Source of the DNA: Euryarchaeota archaeon UBA13
Lineage (GTDB): Archaea; Thermoplasmatota; Poseidoniia; Poseidoniales; Poseidoniaceae
DNA length: 8,662 nucleotides
NCBI GenBank assembly: GCA_002495945.1
Contig: DAHU01000132.1
Location: 677-9,338, forward strand
Direction of reading: 5' to 3'
Below the pieces are notes generated by a model. It had not been told where the DNA came from. It saw only the letters and a list, made by a program, of their open reading frames with translations, and did not search any database. Positions 5,004-8,662 of this stretch are shown piece after piece (position 1 is the stretch's first letter; each line of letters starts with the position of its first letter). A program made the position numbers and the translations under genes.

Positions 5004-8000
5004 TCAGTTTTGTTGATTCTGAGAGAGCCACATATCGCCGTAGGCGTTCCACTGTTCCATGGTCCAACCATCGGGCAAACCTGTTGCAGGTAGTGGCGGG
5101 CCGGTTGAAGTAGACGGTTGCGACACTGTGGGTTCGGGTTGTGCTGGCGGTGTAATATCCGGCAGCGATGTTGCTGGACTTGCAGCTTGTGGGGCTTGTG
5201 GTGGCATACTGGCTGGAACACTGGCAGGTGGCCCTGAAGGCACGGTTGGCGCAGAAATTACAGACTGATATGTTGATGTTAAACTATCTTGATAGCCTTC
5301 CTGACCCCAGTTTGCATATTCATCATCATCATCCTCAACGCTTTTCAAAATTCTAACGGTGACTACTATTCCACCTATGATTACTATAATGAAACCAATC
5401 CATGTTGCTGCACCAACCAAATCAAAGCCTGATTCAGCCTCATCATTTGTTTCAATAATTATCTTTCTTAGTTGTACTTGTATTGTCGATTGTGCCGCAT
5501 CACTAACCGTATCTGAACGTGCCCAAAGGATAATTTCCGAGTCAAATGTTGGATTTTCTAAAGACATCAATGTATCCTCAGTCACTTCAAATCTAATTGT
5601 AACTACTCTTGAAGAGTCTTCTCCGGTACCAAGAACAAACTGACGATCACTACTGTCAATCCTTGATTGATACCAGCTACTTGAATTACCGTAGTCTATG
5701 TCCATTGAAACAGATTGTGCTGAGGAATATTGATTTCGAACTGTTACCTCAAGAACTACCTCATCCTCGAAATTGTCAACTATAACTTGCTGAGATGGAA
5801 GGATTTTCAGCCACTGATTTGAACTGCCAACAGAATATGTTGAGCCACCGCTGGAAATTACCGTATTATCAAAGGTACTTCGACCAATGATAACCATCTG
5901 TAAATTACCACTCACACCAGTATCAAAGGAAAATTCAACTGTGACATTGTAACTCGAACCGCTATCGATTAACGGGGTGAACTGCCCGTCAACAAGGTTG
6001 GTGAATTGGGCATTCATACCTTGAGGCAAGTTTAGACTCATCTCAAAAGTGTCAGCGATATTACCGTTATTGGTTACCTCAAAAGTCATCGACTGTGCAA
6101 TATCACCAGGAATGTAAGATTGGTCTGAGATGTCTGTTTCAACAGCGACACTTGCTGTCTTTCTTATTTCAACAGGAATTATCTCACTCACCGTCATGCT
6201 GGGGTCGTCTACATTTGTCGCAGTTACAACGACTTCATAGAATCCTTCTGGAAGCCCTGTTGGCATAGGAAGATTGAGGAAGAATGTCCAAGAACCTCCC
6301 CACTCATCGAGGAGTGGAGATTGAAGCGTATCGATTATTGCAGCCGATTGGCGATACTTTAGTGGGAAATCGCTGGTTACTGATATGTTGTAAGATTCTT
6401 CATCGTTACCATTGTTAAACAGGGACATTAGTATTGATTTACCCTCATCATTAGCAAAACCTTCAACAAATAAGCGCCCGTTATCATTGCTGAATAATGC
6501 ATAACTGGCCTCAATATCGAAATCTCGATAAATTGGCACGTCTATAATTCTGGTCAATAATGTGTCACCCACAACATCACCACTGGTTCTAGAGGCTCTA
6601 ATATTCACATTTATTTGGCCAGGTAACGCTCTTTCTTCTGCAGAAACTAACAGATTTAAATTTGCTGAGGTCCCCTTTAACAAGAATATCGATGTAATGG
6701 CATTACCTAGTTCGTCCTGTACGGTTCCTGTCCACAGGTCTTCACTAAATGTAGGAGTCAACTGGAATGTCGAATCTAGATTACCAGTGTTGTATACAGT
6801 GAATGGTAATAATTGCGATTCACCCGGATTCATAGTCAATGCAATCTGTGGAGATGTAGAGGTCACCCTGACACTGTATTGAGAGTTGATGGCAACTGTT
6901 GTCGAAACTCTGGCCTTCTCACCTGTGGCAGCAGAACTGGCATCTGTGAACCAAATCTCCCAGTCTTGGATTTGAACATCAGCGCCAGGAGGAATTGACA
7001 AATTTGCCCACACCTCAGTGGTTTCGAATGGTCCGATAGGTGGTATGACTACGTTGAAGTCGTTATCATTTGGATTGGTGGTGTCGAGTCTTAACTGAGG
7101 GACTACTGGGTCCATCCAAGATGCATTCGTGACATTAGTTTGAGCACGGAATTGAACGTTTTTGTAACCGTTATTGGTTACCAAGCATTTCCATGAAACC
7201 AAATCGTTTGGAACTGTTTCAAACCCGCCAACAGGATTATCACAATTTGCTGTTAGTGTATAGCCATCGACCTTGGAAACTCCAAACTGAACAAAGTCGT
7301 CAAAATGCATCCCTTGGGTCGCACCCGAACTATCTGATCGTAGTACAACACCAAAACTCCAAGAATTACCACCGAGTAGTAAATCTGGATTCAATAGAGC
7401 CGGATTTTGCGACCAGACAGTCTGTGGGTCCCATGAGATATTCTTCCACTGCCCCGGTATCGGACTTGGGTTGATTGCTGCAACATCCCAGTTTACTGAT
7501 TGTAATGGGTCGGAAAAATTACCGTTGCTGTTCCAGAATTCAAGGTAGGCAGCATCTCCTGCACCCATGGTACCCCATGCTTGTATGTGTACTTGTGTTG
7601 AGATATATTCTTGAGATTGGAATAATTGTCGGCAGACCCAAATTTGTTCAAGTTGGCTTAGTCCAGAATCGAGAGCATTACCACTGCAATCTTGAGTTGG
7701 GTTTTTGTAAGAATATACCAGTCTATCAAATGCACTTGATGGATAAGTATTGCCGCCCGGCAATGACATCCTCCAATGAGATGAGCCAACAGCGGAATCA
7801 CTTGAATCTTCATACCATGAACCGTAATCGTTAGCATCACCGCCGCCGATAGGGTAGCGCGCCGGTCTAAATGTTAGCGAAGATCCTGACGCTTCTCCAT
7901 CCATCAAGTCCTTGTGTACGGCTATAGGAACCTGTTTTTCCATTATATCATTGTCATTTCTGTCATCGTCAGTAAAATTCACTGATGCCCTTAGAATTAA

Positions 8001-8447
8001 TCCCCCAGTCAATTCGTTCGTCGAAGTGTTCAGCACGGAATGGGCTTCTTGAGGATTCCACAACAGACTGTATTCATCAGCTTGCCCACCAGCAATTAAA
8101 TCTGTAGTCCAGTAAAATGTCTCGATTACAAACCCAATTGGGTGAACAACCTCAAGTTTAGCATCCGTCTGCTTTTGTGTACCGGTGACTGGTCCGTCTT
8201 TAGATACAGTTATGGTTACTTCAACCTCATCATCTTGAAGCAAGTACTCTTTTATTTGTCCATCTGGTTGAATCCAAATTTCGGTCTCCAATGAGGAATT
8301 TCCCAACTCTATGCTGGTAATACTGAAGTCATCTTTGGCACCACCTCTGCCGGCGGCTGCTTCTGCTTCGGGCAGGTAATTAATAGCCAGTGTTTGCAGT
8401 AGCAATAAACAAACAAGAGTAATCGAAGATAGCCTTCTCATCATCAT
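5004..8447 (-). CDS. Very large secreted surface protein with jelly-roll and Ig-like modules, C-terminal membrane anchor and Pro-rich cytoplasmic tail
   Basis: From ATG 8447 the product has 1147 residues. The N-terminus Met-Met-Met-Arg-Arg followed by about 18 apolar residues and Ala-Glu-Ala-Ala-Ala is a Sec signal peptide, cut near 30-32. Next come an Ig-like region, a jelly-roll/MAM-like region (about 188-395, ending near His-Phe-Asp-Asp-Phe-Val), and several beta-sandwich modules near 395-510, 523-640, 643-760, 766-875 and 882-1000. The modules carry repeated Asn-(Thr/Asn)-Gly-Asn signatures typical of CARDB/NEW3-like archaeal surface domains. The mature ectodomain has four Cys in two close pairs (254/272, 402/421), probably disulfides, and many Asn-x-Ser/Thr sites. 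A membrane helix (about 1010-1034) is followed by an acidic stretch and a Pro/Ser/Ala-rich tail ending with Asp-Gly-Trp-Thr-Met-Glu-Gln-Trp (1126-1133). No catalytic motif is visible; role in adhesion, substrate capture or envelope structure is inferred. ATG 8468 would add seven residues; GGGAG eight bases before 8447 favours the shorter form. Confidence 0.88.
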   Translation of the reverse strand: MMMRRLSSITLVCLLLLQTLAINYLPEAEAAAGRGGAKDDFSITSIELGNSSLETEIWIQPDGQIKEYLLQDDEVEVTITVSKDGPVTGTQKQTDAKLEVVHPIGFVIETFYWTTDLIAGGQADEYSLLWNPQEAHSVLNTSTNELTGGLILRASVNFTDDDRNDNDIMEKQVPIAVHKDLMDGEASGSSLTFRPARYPIGGGDANDYGSWYEDSSDSAVGSSHWRMSLPGGNTYPSSAFDRLVYSYKNPTQDCSGNALDSGLSQLEQIWVCRQLFQSQEYISTQVHIQAWGTMGAGDAAYLEFWNSNGNFSDPLQSVNWDVAAINPSPIPGQWKNISWDPQTVWSQNPALLNPDLLLGGNSWSFGVVLRSDSSGATQGMHFDDFVQFGVSKVDGYTLTANCDNPVGGFETVPNDLVSWKCLVTNNGYKNVQFRAQTNVTNASWMDPVVPQLRLDTTNPNDNDFNVVIPPIGPFETTEVWANLSIPPGADVQIQDWEIWFTDASSAATGEKARVSTTVAINSQYSVRVTSTSPQIALTMNPGESQLLPFTVYNTGNLDSTFQLTPTFSEDLWTGTVQDELGNAITSIFLLKGTSANLNLLVSAEERALPGQINVNIRASRTSGDVVGDTLLTRIIDVPIYRDFDIEASYALFSNDNGRLFVEGFANDEGKSILMSLFNNGNDEESYNISVTSDFPLKYRQSAAIIDTLQSPLLDEWGGSWTFFLNLPMPTGLPEGFYEVVVTATNVDDPSMTVSEIIPVEIRKTASVAVETDISDQSYIPGDIAQSMTFEVTNNGNIADTFEMSLNLPQGMNAQFTNLVDGQFTPLIDSGSSYNVTVEFSFDTGVSGNLQMVIIGRSTFDNTVISSGGSTYSVGSSNQWLKILPSQQVIVDNFEDEVVLEVTVRNQYSSAQSVSMDIDYGNSSSWYQSRIDSSDRQFVLGTGEDSSRVVTIRFEVTEDTLMSLENPTFDSEIILWARSDTVSDAAQSTIQVQLRKIIIETNDEAESGFDLVGAATWIGFIIVIIGGIVVTVRILKSVEDDDDEYANWGQEGYQDSLTSTYQSVISAPTVPSGPPASVPASMPPQAPQAASPATSLPDITPPAQPEPTVSQPSTSTGPPLPATGLPDGWTMEQWNAYGDMWLSQNQQN

Positions 8448-8455
8448 CAACGACA

Positions 8456-8460
8456 CTCCC
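8456..8460 (-). promoter_or_regulatory. Ribosome binding site (GGGAG) of the surface protein
   Basis: GGGAG on the minus strand lies eight bases before the ATG at 8447, the first of three consecutive ATG codons leading into a normal signal peptide. The upstream ATGs at 8468 and 8462 have no such site in front of them. Confidence 0.45.
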
Positions 8461-8509
8461 ATGAGCATTCAACACATGAAAGTAATTGTTGTTTGACCAT
8501 CAAAGATTT

Positions 8510-8521
8510 TCCTAAAATTAT
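8510..8521 (-). promoter_or_regulatory. Weak TATA-like element before the surface-protein gene
   Basis: The gap after the preceding stop codon begins with TAATTTTAGG on the minus strand, the only strongly AT-rich stretch at a suitable distance. A start site about 25 bases downstream would give a leader of roughly 40 bases. The match to the archaeal TATA consensus is poor, and read-through from the upstream gene is equally possible. Confidence 0.22.
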
Positions 8522-8662
8522 TCATTTCAGCCCGCTAACAGAGGGTTCATCATGCGATGGCGATTGACGAGTTTGGCCAAAGTCATCATCAAAAAAATGT
8601 TCAAAACCAACATCATTTTGCCCAGTGATTTCAATTCGCTCTTGGTTTAGTGATGCGACTGG
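8522..8662 (-). CDS. C-terminal 46 residues of an unidentified protein (start outside window)
   Basis: An open frame enters from the right edge and ends at TGA 8524-8522, 74 bases before the chosen start of the surface-protein gene. The peptide is hydrophilic and acidic, with Phe-Phe-Asp-Asp-Asp-Phe in the middle and a Ser/Pro-rich end, which looks like a disordered tail. It shows no recognisable family motif. The overlapping opposite-strand frame is short and less convincing. With so little visible, coding status is probable but not certain. Confidence 0.5.
   Translation of the reverse strand, partial: PVASLNQERIEITGQNDVGFEHFFDDDFGQTRQSPSHDEPSVSGLK

Noticed and set aside
7475..7834. 119-codon plus-strand open frame opposite the surface-protein gene
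   Set aside because: It is inside a continuous minus-strand gene with signal peptide, beta modules and membrane anchor; the product is basic with no recognisable domain.

Overview
The window looks like a marine, free-living euryarchaeal genome of the Marine Group II / Candidatus Poseidoniales type (Thermoplasmatota). This assignment is inferred from an archaeal group II chaperonin (thermosome), archaeal TATA-type promoter signals combined with Shine-Dalgarno leaders, and a very large secreted, membrane-anchored protein whose cytoplasmic tail ends in a Gly-Trp-Thr-Met-Glu-Gln-Trp type motif that I associate with this group. The sequence is moderately AT-rich and very gene-dense. No tRNA, rRNA, CRISPR array or mobile element was seen. 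No gene-free stretch exceeds about 100 bases.

Layout, left to right. 1-171 (+) is the 3' end of a gene with a helix-hairpin-helix C-terminus. Everything else is on the minus strand and is best read right to left. 8662-8522 is the acidic C-terminus of an unidentified protein. 8447-5004 encodes a roughly 1150-residue surface protein with signal peptide, jelly-roll-like and Ig-like modules, one C-terminal membrane helix and a Pro-rich cytoplasmic tail. 4932-3310 encodes a thermosome subunit behind a good TATA box and Shine-Dalgarno. 3211-1040 encodes a 723-residue fusion of two flavodoxin domains with a succinate dehydrogenase iron-sulfur-subunit (SdhB)-like region. 1030-173 encodes an HdrB/SdhE-like (CCG-family) protein.

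The last two genes are the most interesting part. SdhB-like plus HdrB-like modules normally form an iron-sulfur electron wire, as in thiol:fumarate reductase TfrB or SdhB-SdhE of archaeal succinate dehydrogenases. Here the folds are recognisable from many conserved non-cysteine residues, yet essentially every cysteine that would bind a cluster is replaced: all expected positions in the SdhB-like region and 8 of 10 in the HdrB-like protein. Two FMN-type flavodoxin domains are fused in front. I infer a cluster-less relative of SdhB/HdrB in which flavin may have taken over electron transfer, which would suit an iron-poor surface ocean. No SdhA-like catalytic subunit is in the window, so the reaction is unknown. 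The two genes are adjacent (stop followed within 9 bases by a start) and are probably co-translated; whether they share a transcript with the thermosome is open.
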